Shown here piece by piece: positions 1 to 11,175 of a stretch of DNA of 64,000 bases. The notes under the pieces are model-generated. The model did not search any database and was not told the DNA's origin. It saw only the letters and a program-made list of their open reading frames with translations. How positions within the stretch are numbered: the first letter of the stretch is position 1; the number at the start of each line of letters is the position of its first letter. Position numbers and translations under genes: made by a program. Source of the stretch: Mytilisepta virgata (Eukaryota > Mollusca > Bivalvia > Mytilida > Mytilidae); contig CM051514.1 of assembly GCA_028015205.1 (NCBI GenBank), positions 23,452,150 to 23,516,149 of the forward strand, written 5' to 3'.

Positions 1-420
1 TCATCTACCACTACGGTATGCTAATGGGCAACATATTTAAATCAAACATTAACCTTTCACACAAATTTTTATGATGACAATAACATTGTCTTCAGATAAG
101 TTTGTTTCTGCCCTGTAAGGGAGTTATGAGAAAAATTGTTTTATACCAATGAAAGTGATGTCCACTTTATTTTCTCTGATTGTATGTTCACCATAAACTC
201 TTTCCAGGACCGACGCTCTAATATTTTTGAAATATATGTATCCTTAAACTGCCGTTGAACAGTTTACATTTTAGGATACATGTATACTGAAATTAACGTA
301 TCAAGGGGGGAAGTAAGCGAGTTATTATTCTTTGTATAGGACATTTATTCTTTAAATACACGAAGAGTTGTGATTTTAGACCTAAAATTCACCTCTTCTG
401 TAAAATAAACCCCTACCCTT

Positions 421-490
421 TTTAGCTCATCTGACCTGTGGGGTCATATAAGCTATCGCCATTACTATGCGTTCGTCATCCGTCGTCTGA
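421..490. repeat. fragment of the long tandem-unit repeat family also at 31440-33010
   Basis: The segment reads like the head of the 31440-33010 repeat: a GTCATATAAGCT stretch followed by repeated CGTC/CCGTCGTC. It is short and followed directly by a Penelope-like relic, so it is probably a truncated insertion. The assignment is by eye. Confidence 0.35.
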
Positions 491-599
491 TAATGAGAAT
501 GTGACGAGGCAACCACTTTATAGGCATGGTAGAAATGATTTGTTCGATTTTCTAGAATTCATGGTAAAGTTCGATTTTACTGTCACAAATAAGAAGGTT

Positions 600-1605
600 G
601 TTTACACATTAAAATAAAGGGTTGGTCACTTTGCAGGACGTTTTCTAAAAACGACAATCATAGATCGGTCTTATCGTCATTTGGTATTCTCATCAAAGAT
701 GATGATTGTGATTTTTCTACCTTGTACTGGATACCCAAGTTACATAAGTGTCCGTACAAACAACGCTTTATAGCTGGATCTGCCAAATGTTCCACCAAAC
801 CATTGTCTCAACTTCTAACTTCTATTTTAACAGTTGTCACACAGGCCTCCAAAGTTATTGTGAGATAAGCTATTCAAGAAGTGGTATCAATCAAATGTGG
901 ATATTAAAGAACTCCAAAGTCTTAAAGGATATTTTACGATCTCGTTCCATTTCAGTCTGTAACAGCATAGCATTTGATTTTTCTACCTTCTATAACACCA
1001 TTCCTCATTCACAACTGAAGGAGAAATTGAAAGATCTAATCCATCGATGCCTTCAAAATAAAAATGGCAACAGCAAATAAACATACCTTGTCATTTGTAG
1101 AGATAAATCATAGTTTGTTAAAAACCACTCTACATCTAACAAAAAATATACAGAGGACGAAATTGTCCTGATGATTGAATTTTTGATTTGCAACATATTT
1201 GTTCAATTTGGTGGACGTGTTTTCCAAGAGACAATTGCATTCCTATGGGCACTAATTGTGCGCCACTCCTGGCCGACTTGTTCATTTACACACATGAGTC
1301 ACACTTCCTTGGTGGGCTTCTTAAGGAAAACAGAAGAAGTTAGCCCGTACCTTTAATTTCAGCTTCCGCCACATAGATGATGTTTTATCTCTCAACAATT
1401 CACGTTTTGACAATATCTTACATCTCATCTATCCTAATGAGCTTGAAATTAAGGATACCACAGACACTGCCAATTCTGCATCTTATCTTGACCTTCACCT
1501 CGAAATTGACACCAGCGGAAGGTTTAATACAAAACTCGGTACTATCAACAGTAAGTATAGGCACATCAAGATACTTGCAGTTGTTAAAAATATCAATTAA
1601 TTAAT
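600..1605 (+). pseudogene. Penelope-like element reverse transcriptase relic
   Basis: Three frames in succession carry recognisable pieces of one reverse transcriptase. Around 690-860 a 'YWIPKLHK' motif is followed by a 'RFIAGS' stretch. Around 860-1075 comes the palm segment 'FDFSTFYNTIPH', with FDFS at the position of the first catalytic Asp. Around 1360-1500 comes 'FRHIDDVLSLNN', the catalytic YIDD box in HIDD form, then 'SASYLDLHLEID'. These are Penelope-like (PLE) RT signatures. Frame changes and stops (for example near 865, 1140 and 1230-1380) show it is dead. No GIY-YIG domain follows, so the 3' part is missing. RT would have copied the element RNA at its target. The assignment to PLE is confident; the exact clade is not determined. 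Confidence 0.85.
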
Positions 1606-1609
1606 CATG

Positions 1610-1960
1610 ATCCTTTTCAATTTATCCATAAATTGGGGCACACAAGGGTCGAATTTCAAATATTGTCAATTAGATCTTGTGACGTAAACTGGTCTTTCAT
1701 TTTTTAGTTTACGGACATTATTTCTATTAAGTATTGTTATGCACCATATGTAGATGTAAAATAAGCTTTTAACATTTTGATTTTCAAAAATGATGAATTT
1801 TGGCTTGTGACCTAATTTTGCTAATTGGATTTATTTCTTCATAGAATGATTGCATAACATCTTTAAATGGCCAAAAATTTTAATTTGGGTAAGTGCTGGG
1901 GACGTGTGGGGATCACTGTCAATTCAGACAGTAACTTTCTAGTTTTTATTGTCAATCGTA
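1610..1960. repeat. two diverged units of the 150-160 bp tandem repeat also at 39925-40830
   Basis: The stretch shows the landmarks of the 39925-40830 array: a phrase ending TTGTGACCTAA, a run ending TATAGAATG(A)TTGCATA, and a terminal GGGGATCACTGTCAATTC-type sequence followed by TTTCTAGTT. It directly follows the PLE relic. It has no coding signal. Confidence 0.6.
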
Positions 1961-2862
1961 TGCGTATGCAGAGCAATTCATTGCTTGTTCATGTATTGAT
2001 TTTCGAAGTTGCCGCCACAAATGGCCACGAAAAATAAAACAACATTAATATGGCTATTTCATGCGCCCAATCAAAAACTTTATAGGTCTTAGTATTTATT
2101 TTATTCAATTCGAACTTCCAGGCGAGTTTTAAATGTCTAAATCACTAAAAGATGGTTTGTTTGTTTATATACAAGACCTCTTCATTTAAGATAAGACATC
2201 TCTTTCCATCCTCCTATATTCTATGGATGTTTTTGAATGTCTGCCTGCAACATAAAGATTATCTCTTCCATCGACAACTATTCCCGACGTGCTCTGAAGG
2301 TTGGAACTTTTGTATAGTTTCTTTTCTTGTTCTTGACGATGGCGATGAACCGATTCACCGAATTTCGTTATCCAATAAAGTGCATCAGTGTTTGCAGAAT
2401 GGCAGAATTACCAAATGTAACATTTTGTGGTGATTGTTTTCTCAATGTCGCCTAACCTTCATTTTTATTATCAATATAATCTTTCGCCCATATCTTTCCA
2501 TTAATCCGAGTATATGGAAGTTGGACTGAACTTCAGATTAATTTTATACCCTTACTTTAATTCTGGTATATTGATAAGTTGAATGAGACGTCTGTCTGTA
2601 ACACTTTTGCTTGTAACATGTTTTCCACTGACAAGGACTCGGATTTGTCAAACATAGCACCTGGTTCGAAATGCATTTCTAATCGTCGTTTAACAAATCT
2701 ATTTCTGTGCCCCGTATAAGTGCTCTATTGTTAACAACTTTAAGGATAACTAGGAAAAAACCCGTGGAAAATTGTCAGTCACGTGTATAATAGCTTTAAC
2801 CCCTGCATGCCAATAAGTGTCAAATAGTTCTTTGTTGCAATTTAAAGTTGAAAGTTTTTACA
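1961..2862. other. stretch without recognised gene
   Basis: An open frame of 93 codons (2152-2433, plus) is present, but I see no family motif, no splice context and no second copy for comparison. The rest is AT-rich with many stops. Confidence 0.3.
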
Positions 2863-2990
2863 TGACGGGGAGTACACGTACAGTTTATAAATATCGGGAC
2901 CGGGAGTAGTTTGCTTCAAGTTCGGTACAACATGATTATGTGTTGAATAGTGTATAATGGGGCAAGTACTTTGTTTCATTATAAGACAAC
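2863..2990 (+). promoter_or_regulatory. promoter-like segment, copy 1 of a direct repeat
   Basis: The segment carries TATAAATATCGG (about 2886-2897), then a GC-richer initiator-like stretch, then a short ATG-containing leader. A second copy with about 90% identity by eye lies at 3778-3895, so the two flank 3026-3762. The TATA box with about 30 bases of spacing to the conserved GTTTGCTTCAAG resembles a pol II core promoter. No downstream coding sequence is convincing, so the promoter reading is inference. Confidence 0.35.
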
Positions 2991-3025
2991 ATGATATCTT
3001 CTCCAAACTTCCTTTAACCTCTTAA

Positions 3026-3231
3026 GGGCATACGATACAGTAGCAGGGGAGATAATAATGCATCCAAAATGTGCGTGTTGTTTTCGCAATGGCAGACTTA
3101 TATACTTAAGAGCACATTGCAAAAAACTGTATGAAAATATCTCTTGCCGTTTGAAAGTTATGTGAATTTTTCGAAAAGTATTAAATTATGAAACTTTATC
3201 TTTTTACACGAAATTTGAAAATTTCAACCGG

Positions 3232-3277
<46 letters not shown>

Positions 3278-3762
3278 GTCTAAAAAGTTGCAAAACAACA
3301 TCAAAATAAAACAAATAAAATTTTGAATTATAAAAATAATTCAAACTTAGCAAAATTTTCGGATCACTGAGATCCTTCATCAGTGCTGTCGCTCATTTCG
3401 CAACGCGACAGCACTGATGAAGGATCTCAGTGATCCGAAAATTTTGCTAAGTTTGAATTATTTTTATAATTCAAAATTTTATTTGTTTTATTTTGATGTT
3501 GTTTTGCAACTTTTTAGACGTTTATTTATTTTTATTTTGCATTGTATCGTTAATTTATTATCGGTCCAACATCTAGTAAGTTCGAACGTTGGTTATTACT
3601 TTAGACGTATATATATATATATATATATATATATCGAAAAGTAAATCATGAAGGAATAAATTTCTCTGCATATTCCAAACGTGTACAATGAAATTGACCT
3701 GCATTCAAAATTTCAAAAAATTCTAATCGTGGGATCATTAGACATTATTGTATCGTATGCCC
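3026..3762. mobile_element. TTAA-flanked MITE-like element with GGGCATACGATAC termini
   Basis: Both ends read GGGCATACGATAC inwards (3026 onward, and the complement ending at 3762). Each is bounded outside by TTAA (3022-3025 and 3763-3766), the target duplication typical of piggyBac-type transposition. There is no transposase, so it would be non-autonomous. The middle (3236-3633) is a TA microsatellite carrying a Penelope-terminus palindrome, so the element has been invaded by a second one. Without that insert it would be about 340 bp. Confidence 0.75.
3274..3523. repeat. near-perfect palindrome made of two head-to-head Penelope termini
   Basis: Arms of about 120 bases run AAACGTCTAAAAAG inward to CAGTGCTGTCGC. 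They meet around 3398 and are mirrored to 3523. One arm matches the terminus of the Penelope-like element at 18376-18487 over about 110 bases. TA microsatellites lie on both sides (3237-3273 and 3609-3633). Each arm contains CTGATGA, a 5-bp hairpin GGATC/GATCC, and GAAA, the conserved core of a hammerhead, at 3414-3440 on plus and mirrored on minus. Confidence 0.85.
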
Positions 3763-3777
3763 TTAACAACGTTTTTA

Positions 3778-3895
3778 CATGACAGGGAGTACATGTACAG
3801 TGTATAAATATCGGGGCCGGGAGTAGTTTGTTTCAAGTTCGGTACAGCATGATTAGTGTATAATGGGGCAAGTACTTTGTTTCATTATGAATGAT
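3778..3895 (+). promoter_or_regulatory. promoter-like segment, copy 2 of the direct repeat
   Basis: The TATAAATATCGG and downstream leader of 2863-2990 recur here. It is followed by an open frame of 68 codons starting at 3863 whose product I do not recognise. Coding status is doubtful. Confidence 0.35.
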
Positions 3896-5097
3896 GATAT
3901 CTATGCTACTTGTTCTTTAACATGTTTTAAAACTGCTTACATTAGACGCTGCACATTAGACCGGAAATATAATGACATGACTAAAAGGAAATCGCATCGG
4001 ATAGTTCCGGAACTTATTAATTTGTCTAATTGCTTATTGTTTCAAACAGTAATCGATGTAAAATGGTAAAATTTTCAGTATACCCTACCAAGTATATATA
4101 CCCTTCTATAAGTTTGACTTGTAGCTTTCTTCGGTTATACGTTTATTAGGTGAACAAACAACGGTCTTTAGATTTAGTAGTATAGATACATGTATACCTT
4201 AATTTGTATAGGGCAGATCTTTTGAGAAGTCAAATAAATACCACTCCCCAACCCCCCCCCCCCCCCCACCCCCAACACCACCAAAAGAAAATAAGTTTCA
4301 TATAGTAGATTTGTACCATGTTTATTTACATTAAAAATTATAATCAGTTGTCGTAATAAGCATGGTTAAACATTTAAGAACATAAACTTGTATCTATTAA
4401 GAGAAAATAAAGCCTTGTTCTTTCACTAAAGGTAGAACACGTACATCTTCATGGAATTTCTGGTTCCAAAATAGTTCACTAGGACAATTGTTTTAATCCG
4501 AGTTTGAAATTTTTCTATAGTATGAATTCACACGAATAAATGTTTGAATAATGAAACTCACACAAGTAACATGCTTCTTTTTAGAATGTTTTACGGCCAG
4601 CCATCTATATACGTTGATGGATTTTTACTGTACCCTTTTCGTAATTTTAGCATTAACATGTCAGCTTTCAGTACATTTGCAACACGTAAGTCGACGAAAT
4701 ATACATCAAATTTTGTATAATTTAATACTAATTACATAATTTAGATTTCAACGGATCTTCTATCGCGTATCTTGTTTAGGCTTGATGTCGTTGCAGTTTT
4801 GTTTTACAAACTTTTTTCGTCAAAATTAAAGAGAAAAATATTGATAGAAATTAAGTTATGAAATATTATGTTACCTTTGACGTAATGTAAATCACAGTAT
4901 ATTTTAATCGAAACAGGTTCCAAACAGAATTTTGAGGACTCGATACGCACATCTATTAAACAAGTGTTAATGTCGCTGGTGCACACAAAGGAAAATCACA
5001 CATTAAAAACACATAGATAGTAAAGTAAATTTTAAACCTTATATATCTATGAACATAATTGACGGATATTCAAACATTTTTTAAAATTTAATATATA

Positions 5098-5310
5098 CGA
5101 TATCGGCAAAAGATAACCGAACAGACAAAACAGTGTGAAAACTCCACAAACTCGAAGTCCAAGGAAAAGACAAAGTAATGAGAATGGAACACAACAAACA
5201 AACACACAAGGATACATGTATAACAAAAATAATTAAAAAAAAACGTATAACAAACTAAATAAAACTAGAACAATACAGCACAGCAACTAAAGCACAGTTC
5301 TTTTTTAAAC
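5098..5310. repeat. interspersed repeat R1, copy 1
   Basis: The R1 family is defined by its landmarks: TATCGGCAAAAGA..CCGA, GACAAAACAGTG, a GGAACACAACAAAC stretch, GGATACATGTA, and CTAGAACAA. Other copies are at 8250-8500, 42540-42720 (partial), 51230-51480 (opposite strand), 56027-56560 and 63626-63765. R1 has no clear coding capacity. The class is unknown. Confidence 0.75.
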
Positions 5311-5358
5311 ATTAACTTCAGATTAACTAGCAATATTTGTTTGGTCAGTTTCTGTTGG

Positions 5359-8300
5359 TTATAGACCGTCACTTCTCTTGGTAGCTCCAATAGCTGTAAT
5401 TACAAATATTACCTATACGTTATATATCATTACAAACAACAAAATGGAACGTAGAATAAAACATCATTTTTATATAAGGGCAGTCCGGAATTCATGGGGC
5501 AACTTAATTTGACAGCATATGCCATATGTATTGTTTAATTCAATATGAAAAGTTCACCTTGCGCACTCGCTATATCTTGTCCTGGGTGAATTATGCAGTT
5601 TGTACATTTGTGTATGTTCAAACCTTCAAACTTTGACACTATATTACATTGTAATGTGTCTTCACGGACTAATAAATGTTTAAATATGTTACATAATTGG
5701 GTGACGGATACAATTTAAATTTCTATACTCAATTACCATTTTGCGGATTTCCATGGATTATTGCAATGTTATAACCTAAAATCTATTTCTTTCTATTTTT
5801 ATATTTATATACCAGTACTTGCCTCCTTGGTCAGCTGCAGTAACACGGGATACATGTACCATTGGCTGTCCGGGTGTCATCACCATACCTGGGTTGTTAC
5901 TCCTTCTCATACAGTAAACAACACCAACAACAATCGAAATCAGAACGGCCAGTCCAAACAAGCTTCCAATGACGATTCCAACGATCGCTCCAACTGACCT
6001 GTTTTGGAATTATATACAGATAGTTAAATATGTGTATATGATATGCTAAGTAATGACATGCATGACCAATGATCAATCCAGGGAAACGTGCTGAATCTGA
6101 TACTCCAACCACAATAAATATTTACGTTTTGTTAAGATTATGAATTGAGAACATCATAAAAGTGTATTTTGACCAATTGTCATCTTACTCAAAAAGAATA
6201 ATTTCTTTCATACGATGAGGGTGGATTTCTAACGAGTGATAGAGCTTTTCTACAATGATGGAAGACCTACCTGAGTTCTATCTCAACAGAGAGAACCCAT
6301 TACGTTCTTAAATAAACATTATACACGCACTTTTAGGTGTCATGGGTGTAGCAGTTAATGACAGATACCTAATTTACATACTAGATATAATGACAAGCCC
6401 GGTTTTTTTAAATGTCTACTTTAAAACTTGAAATTCAAAGGAAGAATTTAAATTCTATATCACTGTTAGTTGCAATAATTTAAAACATAAGGGCACAAAC
6501 AACGACGGCACAATCAGGTAATGTTTCTAGTGCTATCAAACATTGAAATACTTTCCTTCAACATCGAGGTTTGATTTGATAGAAAAATACTGGCAAATAC
6601 GGTCGCGTGCACAAATCTTCAAGTGCACATTGCCACATTTAAGGAAAAAGATTTTTATTGAAATGGAAAATCTTTCATTCAATTTAATATTTCCTGTATG
6701 TGGGATTTTAACAGCGAATAAAGACTATTATCTTGAGTACACATTTGTCCATGCGGTAGGTCTAAACAGTTTAAAACAAACCCTGACGCTAAATTCATAC
6801 ATTAAGGTACATTTACAAACACATGGACAACAAGAACTCTTGATTTCAATAAACTTACAAAGAATGACTTAGTGAATTATAGTAAGAGTAGCCTCTGTAT
6901 GAATCGACATCGGTATCAACGCAATTCGGATTAAATTTTAATATATCTGTCCAAGAGCAATCGCCGGATGCTGTTTCTGTTGAAAAAAATAAATAACATG
7001 TTGATATGAAAAAAAAAATCAAAGTTACATAATAGACCAATAATCAAACAGTTCAACCGCAAAATATTTAAAAACTGGAAAATTGTTTTACAGTCGTTTG
7101 TCGTATTATATCAAATTACAATGAATCTTTTCTGCCTTCGTCCATTTAAAGATTAAACACAGGGGTTTGGTTTTAGTTAATATCTTTCTTCAAGTCGATA
7201 GGACAAAAGATTTCGAACTCCTGCACTTTCAAATGTCGTCTTTACAGCATAAGGCAAAATGAATGATTGGGCATTTTATATGCCTATTAGGGGTAGTGCT
7301 GATGAATTAAACAAAAGTCAATGAGAACAATCATGATAGCTCTCCAAATTACAAATTATCTATCAAAAATAAACACGTTTAATAATGTTTCTGGTTTATA
7401 AAAAGAATAGTATGTATCAGTTATATACAGTTGACATCAGTTCTAAAATCTCAAACTATTAGACAGAACGGTTCTAGAACCATTCAAGACTGTTCTATGG
7501 TAGAACCAGCCCTGTCATAAATGATTCTGAGGTAGAACCGTCATACATGGTTCTAGGGTAGAACCGTTCTGGACGGTTCTATGTCAGAGCACACCTTGTC
7601 GTAAACTATTCTAAAATTTTCAGGATGCCAGTTCTAGAACCGTTCTAGGAAAGTTCTTTTGGCAGTTTAGGACAGTCCTAAAATACTTCTAAGATGAGTT
7701 AAGTCTACATTGTAGTTTCTGTATCCAAACACTTTTTTGTAATTCACTAATTGCTCAACAAAATCATTTTCAGTGGTACATTGTAGAAGGAGGTATTCAG
7801 TGCTTTTAAAATTCCTAGACCCCAAACCCCAACTCAAAGAAGCAAAAGCAGTGGATTGGAAATACAAATTTTATAGAATCTTCTCATTTTGGATTTTTGT
7901 CTCAATGGCATATACCTTTTTTGTACTATTGTAAAAAGTATTTTAATTTTCAAAAAGCAAAATAAAAACTGTTTTTGTCTTTTTCTCTTTCTTGTTGCTC
8001 TTGACATATTTAAAAATAGAACATTACAATAAATATATCATATCGTATCACGTGAGAGTTGCCCTTTACTGCGCTTCCTACGTATCAAGGATACCAAAAC
8101 ACTTCCTCGTTTTGAGTTATTTTTTCATGTAACATTACTCCTGCGAGGCAGGGCTTGACGATGGATAATAACAACTTCCTTTTATCTTTTAATCTTTGAA
8201 CTTCTTTATTGTGTGTCTGTCACGGTTTTGATTTTCATTTAATCTTTAAATATCGGCAAAAGAATACCGAAGCGACAAAACAGTGAGAAAAGTCCGGGTA

Positions 8301-11012
8301 AAAGACAAAGTCAGGAGAATGGAACACAACAAACACTACAAGGATACATGTAAAACTAAAATAATAAAAAAAGTATAACAAACTAAACAAAACTAGAACA
8401 AGACACCACAGAAATTAAAGCACTTGCAATGTGAACCATTAAAAACCGGGAGTGACATCAGGTGCTCCGGAAGTGTCTTTTTATAGTTACCTTCAAGGAA
8501 CAGACTTCCCGGTATGTTCCTTATATTGAAGTAATACAGTTGAGATCAGTTCTAATCTCTCAACTATTCTGTCGGAGAGGACGGTTCTAAAACCATTCTA
8601 GAACGGTTCTAGGTAGGACCAACCCTGTCATAAATGGTTCTAAGGTAAAACCGTCATAAATGGTTTTAGGGTACAACCATCCAGGATGGTGCTAGGGTAG
8701 ACCTGTCATAAATGGTTCTAGGGTAGAACCATTCCAGAACTGTCATAAATGACTCTGGGGTAGAACCGTCCATTTTCCTATCCGATAACTCTGTATTGAT
8801 TATGGCACGTACTCTTCACTTTTTGAAATATGAAGTAACATTTCACATCGATTATAATTTCAATATATGAAATTTATGACCAATTTATACAAAACTGCAA
8901 AAGTACATATAGGTAATAAAGAGCTATGGTGCAAGTTTTTTTTCATTTTTTTAACCCACACGAAAAACGAATTATTGTTTTTTGTTAAAATTTGAGTGAT
9001 TTTTATCTGAAATTTACAGGTAAAGAAATTTGTTCTCCGTAACATGTTGTGTGTTTCAGGTAATTATAACTAAATAAAGTTTTGACACGTATATTGTACC
9101 TTGACAGTCCGGATGTTTATTGTTCCAATCTTAAGGAACACAGATACATGTGTATGTATACAGATAAACCGTTTTGCTGACAAAATCAGCGGGGTTTCAA
9201 ATTTTTATAACGCTACATTTTATAATAATTAATGCAGCATTTGAATAAAGAGGTGTGTATAAGGTGGTCCCAAATTTCAATGCAGAGATTTCAAATGTGT
9301 CAGATAAGTAACAATTTAATTTATTTTAAATTAATAATTTATCTTTTTTACCATTTTTTTTATGGTAAATATTTGATATATTATATAATTAATTCTCTTC
9401 GCTCGTATGGACGATGTTTATTTCGTTACGACAAAGTAGAAGATGATTGGTATCAGTACCGCCATTTTGAAATAAGAAGTGCATTTCACCAATTTTTCGA
9501 AAAATTACATAGACATAACGTACATATATGGACATTTTACACAATTTTAAGAAGGGACGGGACTAAATCTTGATTTAAAGTGTTCTCTTGTCGAAACATA
9601 TGTAGAGGAATGTTTTATGTACTAGAAAATAACAGCGACTAGTTTTTAAATCATTTAGTTTTAGTAAAATCTTTATTCTGAGTGAGTTTTTTTCTTTTTT
9701 TTACTCTATAATATATTTCGGTATGATAAAAGTTGATTTTAAAATTATGACGACTAATTAATTATTTTATTTCTTATAATTTTGATGTTCAAAATTCATA
9801 AACTATTGCCAGGGTCATAAACGGTTCTAGGGTAGGACTATCATAAATGGTTCTAGGTCAGGACACACCCTGTCTGTCATAAACGGTTCTAAAGGTGTCA
9901 GAATAACAGTTTAGGACAGTTCTAAGAAAGGTTAGAACTGAGTTCAACTGTATATTGGAAATTTTAAATCTTGTAAAAACTTGAATCGGTTTTATTATAA
10001 TTTGTTCGTTATATGCCTTAAAAATCAAATTATGTTTTGTGGAAATTTGTGAAAAATACATGACAAGATTTCAGCCATTATTTGGCTCCATCTGACATGA
10101 AAAATTAAAACCTTTACAGATTATTTAATTGAAAATTGAAAACATTTGATAAGAGAATTGGAAGCCTTGCTTTTTATGGGAATTTTTCCGTCGAAGTTTG
10201 TATAGAAACTTAACTGCCCGAGTCTATTTCACCGAACGAAAGAAAGGTGTTGTTTCACTCGGTGAAATGTCTGAGTTTCTTTCACTCAATCAAAAATCAC
10301 GTTATTTCAATCTCTCAGTGTAATAAAACTGTTGCATCAACATACTTCTGTATTAACACAACCATGAAAAACGTACAAGAAAGATACATTCGTATCCTAT
10401 AAAGTATGCTACAGGTATCCAAATAGCGTTCAATTACTTTTTAGTTATTTCTAAAATTGTACTTTAATAATTCTCTATCTAAAAATGATTTTTTTTCGTA
10501 CAATAAGTATTTCGTGGATAATCATCATCAGGTATGCTCGTGACAACAAATTTTTAAAACTGTAAAAATAATTAAAACACTGCGAGTAAATAAAACTGTA
10601 CAGACGTAAATCTGGTATAACCAAAGTTGATGGCATGTCAACTTTTATTTTTAGTTTCTATCTAAATTGCACAATTTACTAGTCGGTTTATTCTTGCAAA
10701 CACGTGACAAAAGTGATATTAAACAACACATTGTTAGTTTATTGAAAAGCGGTGTAAAATATTGATTTATACAAGCAGTAGCATTTTCGTCCATATTTTT
10801 GTTAAAATTTCTTTAAACAGAAAAAAAATATGGTTTTTAAGTAATTCAAAATTGCCTAAAATGGAATTTTTAAACAAATGTTTTTCAACAAATGCTTAAT
10901 GGAAAAATATATAATTTTCTTAAAAAAGTAAGAAATAAAAAAATATCTACTTTTAGATATCATATAATATATAATTACCTATCAAAAAGCTAACGAAGAG
11001 CAATCCAATCAT
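5359..11012 (-). CDS. gene A: CYYR1/Shisa-like small transmembrane protein, tail shortened
   Basis: There are four exons: 11012-10979, 6976-6859, 5998-5823 and 5393-5359 (363 coding bases, 120 residues). Phases agree at every junction. Exon 1 encodes a hydrophobic leader starting MIGLLFVSFL. Exon 2 encodes a short ectodomain with two Cys and five Tyr. Exon 3 encodes a Gly-rich transmembrane helix (GAIVGIVIGSLFGLAV...) followed by a basic stop-transfer (YCMRR) and TPGQPM. Donors are GTAATT and GTAAGT, plus a GC donor (GCAAGT) after exon 3. The last exon has lost most of the Pro-rich tail by an in-frame deletion and ends at an early TAA. The ancestral tail, TDQTNIAS plus stop, is still readable in frame down to 5323. 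It may be functional with a short tail or a pseudogene. Family assignment is by architecture, not by search. Confidence 0.75.
7427..7680. mobile_element. MITE-like element rich in GGTTCTAG/CTAGAACC dyads, copy 1
   Basis: The element starts ACAGTTGACATCAGTTCTA and contains repeated units of the type GGTTCTAGGGTAGAACCGTC with TCATAAATG spacers. The matching inverted end is seen only in the copy ending at 9951. Related copies are at 8536-8780 and 9807-9951. None is present at the corresponding place in the B duplicate. Confidence 0.7.
7667..7920 (-). pseudogene. open frame shared with 54981-55210, unknown family
   Basis: Minus-strand translation gives 'YFQSTAFASLSWGL', then about 40 variable residues, then 'DLTHLRSIL'. 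The paralogous segment at 54981-55210 gives 'YFRSTAFGSFVWDF' and 'DLRHLKSIL'. The preceding frame here is shifted by one base relative to that copy, so this copy is probably broken. I do not recognise a family. The pattern (conserved ends, variable middle) could be a gene exon or a piece of an element. Confidence 0.35.
8250..8500. repeat. interspersed repeat R1, copy 2
   Basis: The copy carries all R1 landmarks and ends with the GTGACATCAGGTGCTCCGGAAG tail also seen at 56510. It sits directly after the 7667-7920 open frame, exactly as at 54981-56560, so the two travel together. Confidence 0.75.
8536..8780. mobile_element. GGTTCTAG MITE-like element, copy 2
   Basis: It begins ACAGTTGAGATCAGTTCTAA and contains at least five GGTTCTA(G) / TAGAACC units. 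It lies in the same orientation as copy 1, about 1.1 kb away. Confidence 0.65.
9807..9951. mobile_element. GGTTCTAG MITE-like element, copy 3 (right part)
   Basis: It has the repeated TCATAAA(T/C)GGTTCTAG units and the right terminus AGAACTGAGTTCAACTGT, which is the inverse of the ACAGTTGA..TCAGTTCT left end of copies 1 and 2. Confidence 0.65.
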
Positions 11013-11080
11013 ATTTAGAAAACTTCTTCCACTTCTTCCTTAAATGAATATATGAAGAAAACAAAGATAATTTGTATATC

Positions 11081-11175
11081 TATATATATTATAGCCCTGA
11101 TTCTTCCCCTTGACTCTTTTCCGTTAATATCTTCCGTGTTGGATTATAGAAAAGGTCATTTAGAGATCTTTTATT
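11081..11175 (-). promoter_or_regulatory. core promoter of gene A
   Basis: On minus, CTATAATATATATA (11094-11081) lies about 70 bases upstream of the exon-1 ATG (11012). A block upstream of it, containing GTCCGTTAATATCTTCCGTG-type sequence on plus, is also found upstream of exon 1 of gene B (58771-58860). Conservation in both copies, with surrounding sequence more diverged, supports a TATA-type promoter. Confidence 0.55.

Noticed and set aside
9232..9573. 113-codon plus frame with a polar C-terminal half
   Set aside because: The homologous place in the B copy (51080-51900) does not keep the frame, and the sequence is intronic to gene A. No protein family suggested itself.
10495..10560. CTGATGA...GAAA on minus (about 10531-10507)
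   Set aside because: The bases between the two motifs do not form a stem II, so the hammerhead fold is not supported.
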